64,000 nucleotides of DNA from Streptomyces sp. Q6 (lineage in GTDB: Bacteria; Actinomycetota; Actinomycetes; Streptomycetales; Streptomycetaceae), in NCBI RefSeq assembly GCF_036967205.1, contig NZ_CP146022.1:7688001-7752000 (forward strand), given 5' to 3'. The position numbers and the translations under genes were made by a program. Shown piece after piece: positions 18,134-27,907 of the stretch (its first letter is position 1; each line of letters opens with the position of its first letter). Below the pieces are notes generated by a model. The model saw nothing but the letters and a program-made list of their open reading frames with translations, ran no database searches and was not told the origin of the DNA.

Positions 18134-18892
18134 ATGAGCAGGTTCACCGGCCGCGTCGCCGTCGTCACCGGAGCAGCCCAGGGCATCGGCGCCGCCACCG
18201 CGCAGCGCCTCGCCGAGGAGGGCGCCGCCGTCGCCGTCGTCGACCTCACCGCCGAGCGCGCGCAGGCCACCGTCGACGCCATCGGGGCGAAGGGCGGCAC
18301 CGCCCGCGGCTACGGCTGCGACGTCACCGACCAGGAAGCCGTCTTGGCGACCTTCGCGCGGATCCACGAGGACCTCGGCGGCCTGCACATCCTCGTCAAC
18401 AACGCGGGCATCACCCGCGACGGCATGTTCTTCAAGATGCCCAGATCCGACTGGGACGCGGTCATCAACGTCAACCTCAACTCGGTCTACACCTGCTCGC
18501 AGGCCGCGCAGAAGTACATGGCGCGGGCGAAGTACGGCAAGATCGTCTCGCTCTCCTCGCGCTCCGCCCTCGGCAACCGCGGCCAGGCCAACTACGCCGC
18601 CGCCAAGGCCGGCATCCAGGGCTTCACCGCGACCCTCGCCATCGAACTGGGCCGCTTCAACATCAACGTCAACGCCGTGGCACCCGGGTACATCGCCACC
18701 GCCATGACCGCCGCCACCGCCGAGCGCGTCGGCTCCTCCGCCGACGAGCACCAGAGGCTCGCCGCCGAACGCACCCCGCTCGGCCGGGTCGGACAGCCCG
18801 AGGACATCGCGTCCGTCGTCGCCTTCCTCGCCAGCGACGACGCCTCCTACGTCAGCGGCCAGACCCTGTACGTGAACGGCGGCGCCCGCTAG
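18134..18892 (+). CDS. Short-chain dehydrogenase, 3-oxoacyl reductase type (FabG-like)
   Basis: A 252-residue classical SDR. The cofactor motif TGAAQGIGAAT is at the N-terminus, NNAG near residue 89, and the catalytic Ser with Tyr154 and Lys158 in NYAAAKAG. The C-terminal PEDIASVVAFLASDDASYVS is FabG-like. It probably reduces or oxidises a beta-hydroxyacyl-CoA between the ligase and thiolase steps. The start is 33 nt after the thiolase stop. Specificity for NADPH versus NADH is not clear. Confidence 0.9.
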   Translation: MSRFTGRVAVVTGAAQGIGAATAQRLAEEGAAVAVVDLTAERAQATVDAIGAKGGTARGYGCDVTDQEAVLATFARIHEDLGGLHILVNNAGITRDGMFFKMPRSDWDAVINVNLNSVYTCSQAAQKYMARAKYGKIVSLSSRSALGNRGQANYAAAKAGIQGFTATLAIELGRFNINVNAVAPGYIATAMTAATAERVGSSADEHQRLAAERTPLGRVGQPEDIASVVAFLASDDASYVSGQTLYVNGGAR

Positions 18893-18963
18893 TTCACAGC
18901 ACGGCCCCCGCAGACCTGGTCCAACGCCGCACCAGCAGTCAGTACGGAACGGAGCACCACCCC

Positions 18964-20481
18964 ATGGCAACCCTGTCCCTCGCCGCGATCCTCGCCGAGT
19001 CCGCCCGACGCCACCCCGACAAGATCGGTCTCGTCGAGGGCGACCAGCGCTACACCTTCGCCGAGTTGTGGCTGCGCGCCCGCAAGCAGGCCGCCGCCCT
19101 CGCCGGCCTCGGCGTCCGACCGGGGCAGAAGGTCGCCCTCATGGCGCCCAACACCGCCGAGTTCCCGCGCGCCTACTACGCCGCGCTCGCGGCGGGCGCC
19201 GCCGTGGTCCCCGTACACCTGCTCCTGTCCGCTCAGGAGGTCGAGCACGTCCTCAGGGACAGCGGCGCGACCCTGCTGCTGTGCCACCCGGCGCAGGCCG
19301 CGGCAGGCGAGGCCGCGGCCGCCGCCGTCGGCATCCGCACCGTCCTGCTGGGCGCGGAGGGCGAGTTGGAGAAGCTCACCGACGCCGCCGAGCCGATCCC
19401 CACATACGCCACCCGCGACGCCGACGACCCGGCCGTCGTCTTCTACACGAGCGGCACCACCGGCGTCCCCAAGGGCGCCGTGCTCAGCCACCTCAACCTC
19501 GTGATGAACGCGACCGTCGACGCCTTCGACTGCAACGAGTACAGCCCCGACGACACCGTCCTCGGCGCCCTCCCGCTCTTCCACGCCTTCGGCCAGACCG
19601 CGTCCCTGAACGCCATCTGGCGCGCGGGCAAGACGCTCGTCCTGATGCCCCGCTTCGACGCCGCCAAGGCCATCGACCTGATGGTCGGCGAGAACGTCAC
19701 CGTCTTCCACGGTGTGCCCACCATGTACGTCCACCTCCTCACGGCCGGCGAGAAGGCCGCCGCCCTGCCGCGGCTGCGCGTCGCGGTCTCCGGCGGCGCG
19801 TCGCTGCCCGTCGCCGTCCTCGAACGCTTCGAAGCGCTCTTCGGCGCGACCATCTACGAGGGCTACGGCCTCAGCGAGACCTCGCCCGTCGCCTCCGTCA
19901 ACCAGCCCTGGTACGGCGCGCGGCCCGGCACCATCGGCCATTCCATCTGGGGCGTCGACGTCGAGGTCGCCCGCCCCGAGGTCGAGGACCGCATCGAGCT
20001 GCTGCCCACCGGCGAGCTCGGCGAGATCGTCGTCCGGGGCCACTGCGTGTTCTCCGGCTACCTGGGGCGCCCCGAAGCCACCGAAGAGGCCCTGGTGCAG
20101 GGCTGGTTCCGGACGGGCGACCTCGGCACCAAGGACGAGGACGGCTATCTGCGCATCGTCGACCGCAAGAAGGACGTCATCATCCGCGGCGGCTACAACG
20201 TCTACCCGCGCGAGGTGGAGGAGGTCCTGATGCGGCACCCCGGGATCGGCCACGCCGCCGTCATCGGCCTGCCCGACGACGTGCACGGCGAGGAGGTCTG
20301 CGCGGTCCTCGTCCCGAAGCCCGGCGCCGTCCTCGACGCCGCCGAGGTCACCGCCTGGTCCAAGGAGCACCTGGCCAAGCACAAGTACCCGCGGCGCGTC
20401 GAGATCACCGACGCGCTCCCGCTCGGCCCGAGCATGAAGATCCTCAAGCGCGAACTGCGGGCCACGTACGCCGGGCAGTAA
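18964..20481 (+). CDS. Long-chain acyl-CoA ligase (AMP-forming)
   Basis: A 505-residue ANL-superfamily ligase. The AMP motif VVFYTSGTTGVPKGAVLSH starts near residue 159, GYGLSETSP is the A5 motif, the hinge Asp region is TGDLGTKDEDGYLRIVDRKK, and the catalytic Lys is in GPSMKILKREL. It activates a carboxylic acid to its CoA thioester, feeding the reductase and thiolase. ATG 18964 is chosen because homology begins there. The same frame is open for about 2.2 kb upstream, but that is compositional. Confidence 0.93.
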   Translation: MATLSLAAILAESARRHPDKIGLVEGDQRYTFAELWLRARKQAAALAGLGVRPGQKVALMAPNTAEFPRAYYAALAAGAAVVPVHLLLSAQEVEHVLRDSGATLLLCHPAQAAAGEAAAAAVGIRTVLLGAEGELEKLTDAAEPIPTYATRDADDPAVVFYTSGTTGVPKGAVLSHLNLVMNATVDAFDCNEYSPDDTVLGALPLFHAFGQTASLNAIWRAGKTLVLMPRFDAAKAIDLMVGENVTVFHGVPTMYVHLLTAGEKAAALPRLRVAVSGGASLPVAVLERFEALFGATIYEGYGLSETSPVASVNQPWYGARPGTIGHSIWGVDVEVARPEVEDRIELLPTGELGEIVVRGHCVFSGYLGRPEATEEALVQGWFRTGDLGTKDEDGYLRIVDRKKDVIIRGGYNVYPREVEEVLMRHPGIGHAAVIGLPDDVHGEEVCAVLVPKPGAVLDAAEVTAWSKEHLAKHKYPRRVEITDALPLGPSMKILKRELRATYAGQ

Positions 20482-20503
20482 CGCGTATCACCATGGGGTG
20501 ACC

Positions 20504-20534
20504 CTGACACGCGGCAGATAGATGGGTCTAGCAT
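20504..20534 (+). promoter_or_regulatory. Predicted promoter of the TauE/SafE gene
   Basis: CTGACA (20504-20509) and TAGCAT (20529-20534) are spaced by 19 bp. The expected start of transcription, near 20541, is only a few bases before ATG 20546, which suggests a leaderless or nearly leaderless mRNA and supports that start over ATG 20522. Confidence 0.45.
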
Positions 20535-20545
20535 CGGTCTCCGCC

Positions 20546-21310
20546 ATGCATGACATATTCGGGGTCACCCCCTGGGAGTTCACCGCTCTCGCCGCCGCCG
20601 CGCTGCTCGTCGGCTTCTCCAAGACCGCCGTCAGCGGCGCCAACACGGTCAGCCTCGCGATCTTCGCCGCGATCCTGCCCGCGCGCGCCTCGACCGGTGT
20701 GCTGCTGCCGATCCTCATCTGCGGCGACGTCCTCGCCGTCCTGACGTACCGGCGGCACGCCCACTGGCCCACGCTCTGGCGGCTGTTCCCCGCCGTCGCC
20801 GGGGGAGTGGTGCTCGGCACGGTCTTCCTCGCCTTCGCCGACGACGGGTCCGTGCGCACCTCCATCGGCGCGATCCTGCTCCTGATGGCGGGCGTCACGA
20901 TCTGGCGCCGCAGGAAGGCGCAGGCACCTGAGACGGACGACGAGGGGCCCCGCACGGGCCGCGTCACAGCCCGCTCGTACGGAGTGCTCGGCGGCTTCAC
21001 CACCATGGTCGCGAACGCGGGCGGCCCCGTGATGTCGATGTACCTGCTCTCCGCCGGCTTCCGGAAGCTGGGCTTCCTCGGCACCTCCGCCTGGTTCTTC
21101 CTCATAGTGAACTCGGCGAAGGTGCCCTTCAGCGTGGGCCTCGGCCTCATCGACGCCCACTCACTGCTGCTTGACGCGGCGCTCGTCGCGTTCGTCGTGC
21201 CGGGCGCGCTCCTCGGCAAGTGGGCGGTGCACCGCATCAACCAGCGCCTGTTCGAGCAACTCGTCATCGCCGCGACGGTCGTGGGCGGTCTGCAACTGCT
21301 CCTGCGCTGA
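20546..21310 (+). CDS. TauE/SafE-family sulfite/anion exporter
   Basis: A 254-residue membrane protein of about eight helices in two repeats, with the family motif LLVGFSKTAVSGANTVS in the first repeat and GGFTTMVANAGGPVMSMYLL in the second. The family exports sulfite, sulfoacetate or related organic anions. ATG 20546 is preferred because the predicted -10 element overlaps the upstream ATG 20522. Its stop directly abuts the stop of the convergent MFS gene, with no terminator between them. A link to the TauD gene 16 kb away is possible but unproven. Confidence 0.85.
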   Translation: MHDIFGVTPWEFTALAAAALLVGFSKTAVSGANTVSLAIFAAILPARASTGVLLPILICGDVLAVLTYRRHAHWPTLWRLFPAVAGGVVLGTVFLAFADDGSVRTSIGAILLLMAGVTIWRRRKAQAPETDDEGPRTGRVTARSYGVLGGFTTMVANAGGPVMSMYLLSAGFRKLGFLGTSAWFFLIVNSAKVPFSVGLGLIDAHSLLLDAALVAFVVPGALLGKWAVHRINQRLFEQLVIAATVVGGLQLLLR

Positions 21311-23401
21311 CTACGACGCGGCGAGCGTCTTGTCCGCGTCCACGTGCTGGGGCAGCCCCTGCGCCAGATCCTCGGCGAGCAGCCGCTTCGCGATGGTGTC
21401 GACCGCCGCCCGCAGATCTGCGGCCGGCGGCCGCCCCAGGTCCTCCTCGACCCGCTCGCTCAGCCAGTCGCCCCACGCCTGCGTGAGCACGGCGGCCTCC
21501 CGCCTGCCGGCCTCCGTGTGCGCGAAGTACGAGCCCGTACGCGTCAGATAACCCTCGTCGACCATCCGCTGGAAGACCGGCACGAGCACCTCCGGCGGCA
21601 GCCTGCGCCGCGCCGCGATCATGCCGAGGCTCGCGTGACCGACCATCCGCGTGAAGAACTCCACCTGCATCACCGCCCACGCGCCCGCGATGTCGAGCCG
21701 GGTGTCCGACGTGGTCAGGATGCGCCGCGCCGTGTCCATGCTCGTGCTCTGCACGATGGTGCCCACGGCCCGCTCCAGCAGGTGCGCCGAGTCGCCGGTC
21801 GACGGCTGCGCGAACCCCTCGCCCATGTCCGACGACCCGGCCCGCGCCGTGTCGCGCAGCTGCACCTGCTTGAGGAACAGCGCCACGACGAACCCGATGA
21901 GCGCGACGGGGACGGTCCACAGGAACACCGTGTGCAGCGAGTCCGCGTACCCCGCGACGATCGGCTCGCGCGCGGCTTCCGGCAGCGCGTGCAGCCCCTG
22001 GGGACTCTGCGCGGCCTTGGCGAGCGCCGCCGGATCGATCCCGGTGCCGGCCCGCGCCGCCTCCTCCACGCCCTGCGTCAGATTGGGCTTCAGCGAGTTG
22101 GCGTAGATCGTCCCGAACACGGCCGTGCCGAACGAGCTGCCGAGCGTACGGAAGAACGTCACACCGGACGTCGCCGTGCCCAGGTCCACGTACTCGACGG
22201 TGTTCTGCACGGCGATCGTGAGGACCTGCATGCACAGGCCGATACCGAGGCCGAGCACGAACATGTAGATCGATTCGAGCCAGGCGCTCGTCGAACTCCC
22301 CATCAGCGACAGCAGATAGAGGCCGAGCGCCATCACGAGCGAGCCGACGATCGGGAAGATCCGGTACCTGCCGGTCTTGCTGACCACGTTGCCGGAGAAG
22401 ATCGACGCGATCAGCAGACCGATCACCATGGGCAGTGTGCGCACCCCGGAGATCGTCGCCGAGTCGCCGTCCACGTACTGCAAGTACGTCGGCAGGAACG
22501 TCATCGCGCCCAGCATCGCGAAGCCCACGATGAAGCTCAGGACCGAACAGACCGTGAACACCGGGTTCGCGAACAGCCGCATGGGCAGCATGGGCTGCGC
22601 CGCCCGCGTCTCCACCCAGGCGAACAGGCCGAGCGCCACGATGCCGCCCGCGAACAGGCCGATGATGACGCCGGACGTCCACGCGTACTCGTTGCCGCCC
22701 CAACTCGTCGCCAGGATCAGCGCGCTCGCGCCGACCGCGACCAGCGCGATGCCGAGATAGTCGATGACCGGACGCACCGCCGACTTCACGACGGGGATCG
22801 TGCGGGCCGCGGCGATGACGACCACGATCGCGATCGGCACGTTCACGTAGAACGCCCACCGCCACGTCAGGTGGTCCGTGAACAGCCCGCCCAGGAGCGG
22901 CCCGATGACCGTCGACACACCGAAGACGGCCCCGATCGCACCCTGGTACTTGCCGCGCTCGCGCAGCGGGATGACGTCCGCGATCAGCGCCATCGACGTC
23001 ACCATCAGACCGCCGGCGCCGATGCCCTGCACCGCCCGCCAGATGATGAGCAGCGTCATGTTCGTGGACAGGCCGCACAGGAACGACCCCGTGATGAAGA
23101 TGATCGCCGAGAGCTGGAAGACGACCTTGCGGCCGAACAGGTCGCCGAACTTGCCGACGAGCACCGTGGCGACCGTCTCCGCCAGCAGATAGGCCGTGAC
23201 GACCCACGACATGTGCGCCGCGCCGCCCAGGTCCGAGACGATCGTCGGCAGGGCCGTACCGACGATCGTCTGGTCGAGGGCCGCCAGCAGCATGCCCAGC
23301 ATGATCGTCCCGAAGACGACGTTGCGGCGCCGCTTGTCGAGGACCGGCGGGGCACTCGCCTCTGCGGCGGGCTGCGGGGCGGCGGTATCGGTGGTCGTCA
23401 C
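21311..23401 (-). CDS. MFS multidrug exporter (DHA2/EmrB type) with extra C-terminal domain
   Basis: A 696-residue protein. The first 520 residues form a 14-helix MFS exporter, with motif A as [10 protein letters not shown] and motif C-like [11 protein letters not shown]. The last 170 residues are hydrophilic and contain [20 protein letters not shown] and [20 protein letters not shown], which look like a winged-helix (MarR/PadR-like) fold. Ordinary EmrB exporters are about 500 residues, so this is a fusion seen in some actinobacteria. The C-terminal part may sense drugs or DNA from the membrane. Substrates are unknown. Confidence 0.88.
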   Translation of the reverse strand: MTTTDTAAPQPAAEASAPPVLDKRRRNVVFGTIMLGMLLAALDQTIVGTALPTIVSDLGGAAHMSWVVTAYLLAETVATVLVGKFGDLFGRKVVFQLSAIIFITGSFLCGLSTNMTLLIIWRAVQGIGAGGLMVTSMALIADVIPLRERGKYQGAIGAVFGVSTVIGPLLGGLFTDHLTWRWAFYVNVPIAIVVVIAAARTIPVVKSAVRPVIDYLGIALVAVGASALILATSWGGNEYAWTSGVIIGLFAGGIVALGLFAWVETRAAQPMLPMRLFANPVFTVCSVLSFIVGFAMLGAMTFLPTYLQYVDGDSATISGVRTLPMVIGLLIASIFSGNVVSKTGRYRIFPIVGSLVMALGLYLLSLMGSSTSAWLESIYMFVLGLGIGLCMQVLTIAVQNTVEYVDLGTATSGVTFFRTLGSSFGTAVFGTIYANSLKPNLTQGVEEAARAGTGIDPAALAKAAQSPQGLHALPEAAREPIVAGYADSLHTVFLWTVPVALIGFVVALFLKQVQLRDTARAGSSDMGEGFAQPSTGDSAHLLERAVGTIVQSTSMDTARRILTTSDTRLDIAGAWAVMQVEFFTRMVGHASLGMIAARRRLPPEVLVPVFQRMVDEGYLTRTGSYFAHTEAGRREAAVLTQAWGDWLSERVEEDLGRPPAADLRAAVDTIAKRLLAEDLAQGLPQHVDADKTLAAS

Positions 23402-23497
23402 CCTCGCAGGGTCACATCGCGGCCGGTGCGGCGCATGCGGGCGGGGGCCGGACCGGTGACACCGCCCCTTTCCGAGGACGGGCTCAGGGCCGCGTCG

Positions 23498-23979
23498 TCA
23501 GGCGCGGCGCCGAACGCGCGGCGTCCACCGGCGCGCCCGCCCCTCGACGTCGTCCGCCAGCGCTCTCGCCCAGGCCGCCACCCCCGCCGCGTCGAGCCCC
23601 GCCGGAGGCTCGCCCGCCCACCGGGTCAGGCCGTCCGCGCCGCGGCGCAGCAGACGCGGGCCGCCCGTGGTGTTCCCGCGGGCCGCGTGCGTCAGCCCCA
23701 CCGCGAGCTGGGCCAGCGAGCGCCACAGATCGCGCTCGGCCGCAGGGCCTGACTTCCACGCGTCCTCGAAGACCTCGTGCGCGTGGAAGGGGCGCCCGCG
23801 TCGAGCAGCGACTGGGCCTCGGCGAGCGTCTCGGCCGGGGTGCGCACGACGCCCTCGGGCTGCCGCTCGACGCCGGGGGTGCCGTAGGGGAGGGGCCTGC
23901 CGAGGCCGTCGCGGGGGCGGGCGTTGCGGGCCCGTCCCTCGTCGTCCCGGTCGCGGTCGGCGCTGCGCGAAGTGCTCAT
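23498..23979 (-). pseudogene. DUF309 family protein, frame broken near 23790
   Basis: It starts at ATG 23979 with MSTSRSADRDRDDEGRARNA and runs to AEAQSLLDAG. The expected PFHAHEVFEDAWKSGP continues in another frame, followed by VGLTHAARGNTTGGPRLLRR, to a stop at 23498. One missing C in the run near 23793-23800 explains the break, and restoring it gives 160 residues, normal for this small helical family. The function is unknown. Decay or sequencing error are both possible; five similar cases in this window favour the latter. Confidence 0.7.
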
Positions 23980-24096
23980 CCCCCGATTCTCACCCACCGC
24001 GACGGAGCATCGCGGAACGCGTTTCAAACCACCCGTGAGCTTGGGGTATTGTTCTTCTTGTCGCCGCCGGACAGAACACCGCGAGGCAGTCGACAC

Positions 24097-24170
<74 letters not shown>

Positions 24171-24190
24171 CTTTTCGAAGTCGTGGTTGT

Positions 24191-24230
24191 CCGAAGGGCC
24201 CCGCCGAAGCAGTTCGGCGGGGCCCTTCGG
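24191..24230. terminator. Strong bidirectional terminator after tRNA-Pro
   Basis: Perfect 18-bp arms (24191-24208 and 24213-24230, starting CCGAAGGGCCCC) around the loop GCAG. It lies between the tRNA and the convergent GH4 gene stop at 24237, so it can end both transcripts. Confidence 0.9.
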
Positions 24231-24236
24231 GCGTTC

Positions 24237-25580
24237 TCAGCGCAGGTAGGCGAGGCCCGGGTGGGCCGCCGTGTAGGCGTCGACCAGGCGGCGGGCCACC
24301 GTCACCGAGTCGACCAGCGGGTGCAGCGCGAACGCCTTCACCGCCGTCGCGCGTGAGCCGGAGCGGGCCGCGGCCAGCACCTCGCGTTCCACCGCCTTGA
24401 CCGCGGTGACCAGGCCCGTGGCGTGTCCGGGCAACGGGTCGACGGTCACCGGATGGGCGCCGTTCGCGTCGACCAGGCAGGGCACCTCGATGACCGCGTC
24501 CGCGTCGAGCGCCGAAAGGGTCGTGCGGTTGCGGACGTTGAGGATCAGCGTGGCGCGCTCGTCGCGGGCGATGGCCCGCATCAGGTCGAGGGCGACCTTC
24601 TCGTAGCCGCCGGACTCCGCCAGCGACGCGTCGTCGCGGTCACCCGCGCCCGCCGCCTCCCGGTTCTCCGCCATGTACGTCGCCTCGCGCTCGGCCCGGG
24701 TCGCGTCCCACGTCGTGAGGGGCGGCGCCGCCGGATCCCGCATCCGGTCGTAGAAGCGGGCCTGCTGGCCGTGGAGGAACGCGCCGCGCGTGAACTCGGC
24801 CTCCTGGTAGGCGCGTACGGCCTCGCGGTTGAAGTAGTAGTAGTGCAGGTACTCGTTCGGGACCGAGCCGAGCGCGCGCAGCCAGTCGGCGCCGAAGAGC
24901 TTGCCCTCCTCGAACGAGCCGAGCAGCGCGTCGTCGGCGAGCAGCCGGGGCAGTTCGTCGCGGCCCCGCACCCGCAACCCGCGCAGCCAGCCCAGGTGGT
25001 TGAGGCCCACGTAGTCGATCCACGCGTCCTTCGGGTCGGCGCCGAGGGCCCGTGCGACGCGCTTGCCGAGGCCGACCGGGGAGTCGCAGATGCCGATGAC
25101 CCGGTCGCCCAGGTGCTCCGCGAGCGCCTCGGTGACCAGGCCCGCCGGGTTGGTGAAGTTGATGAACCAGGCGTCCGGGGCGAGGGCGGCCACCCGGCGG
25201 GCGATCTCCTCCGCCACCGGCAGCGTGCGAAGGCCGTAGGCGAGGCCGCCCGCGCCGACCGTCTCCTGCCCGAGGACGTCCTCGGCGAGCGCGATCCGCT
25301 CGTCGGCCGCACGCCCTTCCAGGCCGCCGACCCGGATCGCCGAGAACACGAAGTCCGCACCGCGCAGCGCCTCGTCGAGGTCCGTCGTCACCGTCACGGC
25401 CGGCGCGTCGGGCACGCCGTCGGCCTGTTCGGCGAGGACCCGGGCGATCGCGTCGAGCCGGCCGGCGTCCAGGTCGTACAGCGCGACCTCGGTGACGCGA
25501 CCCGGCGCGTGGTCGGTGAGCAGGGCCCCGTACACCAGCGGCACGCGGAAACCGCCGCCGCCGAGCAGGGTCAGCTTCAT
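24237..25580 (-). CDS. GH4-family NAD-dependent 6-phospho-beta-glucosidase-like enzyme
   Basis: A 447-residue GH4 enzyme. The NAD-binding start is MKLTLLGGGGFRVPLVYGAL. INFTNPAGLVTEAL is a family motif, the metal-binding Cys is in GICDSPVGLGKR and the His in YVGLNHLGWLRG. GH4 enzymes cleave phosphorylated or plain glycosides by an NAD and Mn dependent oxidation-elimination; whether the substrate is phosphorylated here is uncertain, since no PTS gene is nearby. ATG 25580 has GGGAGGA 6 nt upstream. Single gene, ending at the tRNA terminator. Confidence 0.9.
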   Translation of the reverse strand: MKLTLLGGGGFRVPLVYGALLTDHAPGRVTEVALYDLDAGRLDAIARVLAEQADGVPDAPAVTVTTDLDEALRGADFVFSAIRVGGLEGRAADERIALAEDVLGQETVGAGGLAYGLRTLPVAEEIARRVAALAPDAWFINFTNPAGLVTEALAEHLGDRVIGICDSPVGLGKRVARALGADPKDAWIDYVGLNHLGWLRGLRVRGRDELPRLLADDALLGSFEEGKLFGADWLRALGSVPNEYLHYYYFNREAVRAYQEAEFTRGAFLHGQQARFYDRMRDPAAPPLTTWDATRAEREATYMAENREAAGAGDRDDASLAESGGYEKVALDLMRAIARDERATLILNVRNRTTLSALDADAVIEVPCLVDANGAHPVTVDPLPGHATGLVTAVKAVEREVLAAARSGSRATAVKAFALHPLVDSVTVARRLVDAYTAAHPGLAYLR

Positions 25581-25758
25581 GCTGATCCTCCCTTCGCGTC
25601 GAAGTCGAGAGGGTCGGAGGTCCGCGGATGTCGTGTGTGTCGTCGATCTTCCAGCACGACGCGCACCCTACTCGGCGTCCGGGAAAACCGGTCGGCGCAC
25701 CGGGCCCGAGGCCGTTAGGCTCGCGCGACGCCGTCCGCCGACCCCCTGAAAGGCCCCC

Positions 25759-26658
25759 ATGGCCGTACGCAAGCTGCACCAGGACGAAGCCGACATCGAC
25801 GAGGGGCTCGTGCGCCGGCTGGTCGACGACGCGTTCCCGCGGTGGGCGGGACGGCCCCTGCGGTACGTCGACTCGCACGGCACCCAGAACGTGCTGTTCC
25901 GCCTCGGCGACGAGCATGTGATCCGGCTGCCGCGGATCCGCGGAGCGGTGTCCGACCTGGCGCGGGAGCTGCGCTGGATGCCGGTCCTGGCGCGGCGGCT
26001 GCCGGTCCCCGTGCCCGAGCCGGTGGCGGAGGGCCGCCCGGCGCACGGCTTCCCTGGCCGTGGGCCGTGTACCGCTGGCTGCCCGGCGCGATCCCGGTCG
26101 TGGGGAGCAGAAGCAGCCGGAGGCGCTCGGCGAGGACCTGGCGGCGTTCGTCGCGGCGGTCAGGAGCATCGACCCGGCCGGGGCGCCCGAGGCCTACCGG
26201 GGCCGCCCCTCACCGAACGGGACGCGGACACCCGCGCGGTGCTCGGGCGGCTCGCCGACGTGATCGACGCCGACGGCGCCCTGGCCGTCTGGGACGCCGC
26301 CGTGCGCGCCCCGCGCGGGCCGGAGCCCGCCGTCTGGCTGCACGGCGACCTACAGCCCGGCAACGTCCTCGTGGACGGCGGACGGCTCAGCGCCGTCATC
26401 GACTTCGGCTGCATGGGCCTGGGCGACCCGGCCGTCGACCTGATCGCCGCCTGGTACGTCCTGGACGCGCGGGGGCGGGAGACCTTCCGTACCGCTCTCG
26501 CCCCCGACGCGGACACCTGGGCCCGCGGACGCGGCTGGGCCCTGACCATCGCGGCGCACGAGCTCGACTACTACCGGACGTCGAACCCGTTCATGGCGGA
26601 GACGGCGACCCGGGTCATCGGCGAGCTCGTGATCAGTGCACCTCGGGCTTCTGCATGA
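25759..26658 (+). pseudogene. Aminoglycoside phosphotransferase (APH)-family kinase with three frame breaks
   Basis: The N-lobe is clear from MAVRKLHQDEADIDEGLVRR to PVPEPVAEGRPAHGF. The chain then changes frame near 26053 (WPWAVYRWLPGAIPVV), again near 26103 (QKQPEALGEDLAAFVAAVRS) and again near 26207, returning to the first frame at LTERDADTRAVL. The catalytic loop WLHGDLQPGNVLVD and DFG region VIDFGCMGLGDP are intact. Adding one C or G at each break gives a 300-residue kinase of normal size. It may phosphorylate an antibiotic or a small metabolite. The end overlaps the MscS gene by 26 bp on the other strand. Confidence 0.75.
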
Positions 26659-27742
26659 TCGACGCGTCCACGGCGGTCGACGCGTCCCGCTGATGCGGGA
26701 TCACGATCTGCGCGCTGCCCGGGGACAGGGCCACCGTGCGGGCCGGCGACGGGATCCGGATGCCCTCGGTGCGGAAGCGCAGGTGCAGACGCTTGATGAA
26801 CTCGTGCTTGATCCGGTACTGGTCGCTGAACTCACCGACGCCCAGGATCACCGTGAAGCTGATCCGGGAGTCGCCGAACGTGTGGAAGCGGACGGCAGGT
26901 TCGTGCTCGGGGACCGCGCCCTCGACGCCCTTCATGACCTCCTCGACGACCTCGATCGTCACGCGCTCGACGTGCTCGAGGTCGCTGTCGTAGCCGACGC
27001 CCACCTGCACGGTCAGGGTCATCTCCTGCTCGGGCCGGCTGAAGTTCGTCATGTTCGTGCCGGAGAGCTGCGTGTTCGGGATGATCACGAGGTTGTTGGA
27101 GAGCTGGCGCACCACCGTGTTGCGCCAGTTGATGTCGACGACATAGCCCTCCTCGCCGCTGCTGAGCCGGATGTAGTCGCCCGGCTGCACCGTCTTCGAC
27201 GCGAGGATGTGCACGCCCGCGAAGAGGTTCGCGAGGGTGTCCTGGAGCGCGAGGGCCACCGCGAGACCGCCCACACCGAGGGCCGTGAGCAGCGGCGCGA
27301 TGGAGATCCCGAGGGTCTGGAGCACGACGAGGAAGCCCATCGCGAGCACCACGACCCGCGTGATGTTCACGAAGATCGTCGCCGAGCCCGCGACCGCGGC
27401 CCTCGACTGCGCGACCGAGCGCACCAGCCCGGTGATGACCCGGGCCGCCGTCAGCGTCGCCGAGACGATGAGGAACGCGGTCAGCGTCATGTTCACCGTG
27501 CGTCCCGTGCGCGCGGTCAGCGGCAGCGCCGTCGCCGCCACGGCCGCGCCCGCGGCCATCGCGGCCCACGGCACGAGGGTGCGCAGCGCGTCGACGATCA
27601 CATCGTCCCCGCCCCACCGCGTCTGCCCGGCCCGGACACCGAGCCAGCGCAGCACCGCCCGCAGCAGCAGCCCGGCGAGGAGGCCCGCGAGCAGCGCGAT
27701 GCCGGCGACGATCAGGTCGTGGAGTTCGAGGCCTCGGGTCAC
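26633..27742 (-). CDS. Small-conductance mechanosensitive channel (MscS family)
   Basis: A 369-residue membrane protein with about four to five N-terminal helices. The pore helix is GVGGLAVALALQDTLANLFA, followed by the beta domain VQPGDYIRLSSGEEGYVVDI. The cytoplasmic part ends in an extended tail with DASTAVDAS. It releases solutes during osmotic downshock. The GTG start 27742 has GGGAGG 6 nt upstream; the frame is open further, but without homology. Confidence 0.9.
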   Translation of the reverse strand: MTRGLELHDLIVAGIALLAGLLAGLLLRAVLRWLGVRAGQTRWGGDDVIVDALRTLVPWAAMAAGAAVAATALPLTARTGRTVNMTLTAFLIVSATLTAARVITGLVRSVAQSRAAVAGSATIFVNITRVVVLAMGFLVVLQTLGISIAPLLTALGVGGLAVALALQDTLANLFAGVHILASKTVQPGDYIRLSSGEEGYVVDINWRNTVVRQLSNNLVIIPNTQLSGTNMTNFSRPEQEMTLTVQVGVGYDSDLEHVERVTIEVVEEVMKGVEGAVPEHEPAVRFHTFGDSRISFTVILGVGEFSDQYRIKHEFIKRLHLRFRTEGIRIPSPARTVALSPGSAQIVIPHQRDASTAVDASIMQKPEVH

Positions 27743-27786
27743 CGGACACCTCCCGCGCGCGAGCACAACACAGCGGTGGGAACGGA

Positions 27787-27807
27787 TATGTGATGTTTCG
27801 TCACGTA
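27787..27807. promoter_or_regulatory. Imperfect inverted repeat upstream of the MscS gene
   Basis: TATGTGA and TCACGTA are separated by TGTTTCG, one mismatch in seven pairs, 45 bp before the MscS start in the only AT-rich part of the gap 27743-27907. It resembles a CRP half-site pair, but the 7-nt spacer is one too long. Confidence 0.3.
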
Positions 27808-27907
27808 ATACCTGCTTGCTCGGGGATCGGACCGGCGCGCCGACCGACGACCGCCTCGCGGGGCCGTTCCGTGCGCGCCGGGCCATCCTGCCGTACGCGC
27901 CCGGGTC

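Noticed and set aside
23484-23759. Separate 91-residue Arg/Gly/Ala-rich minus-strand protein
   Set aside because: It is an alternative frame of the DUF309 gene and resembles no family.
27787-27807. Classical CRP site upstream of MscS
   Set aside because: The spacer between the half-sites is 7 bp instead of 6 and one arm has a mismatch, so I list it only as a weak inverted repeat.
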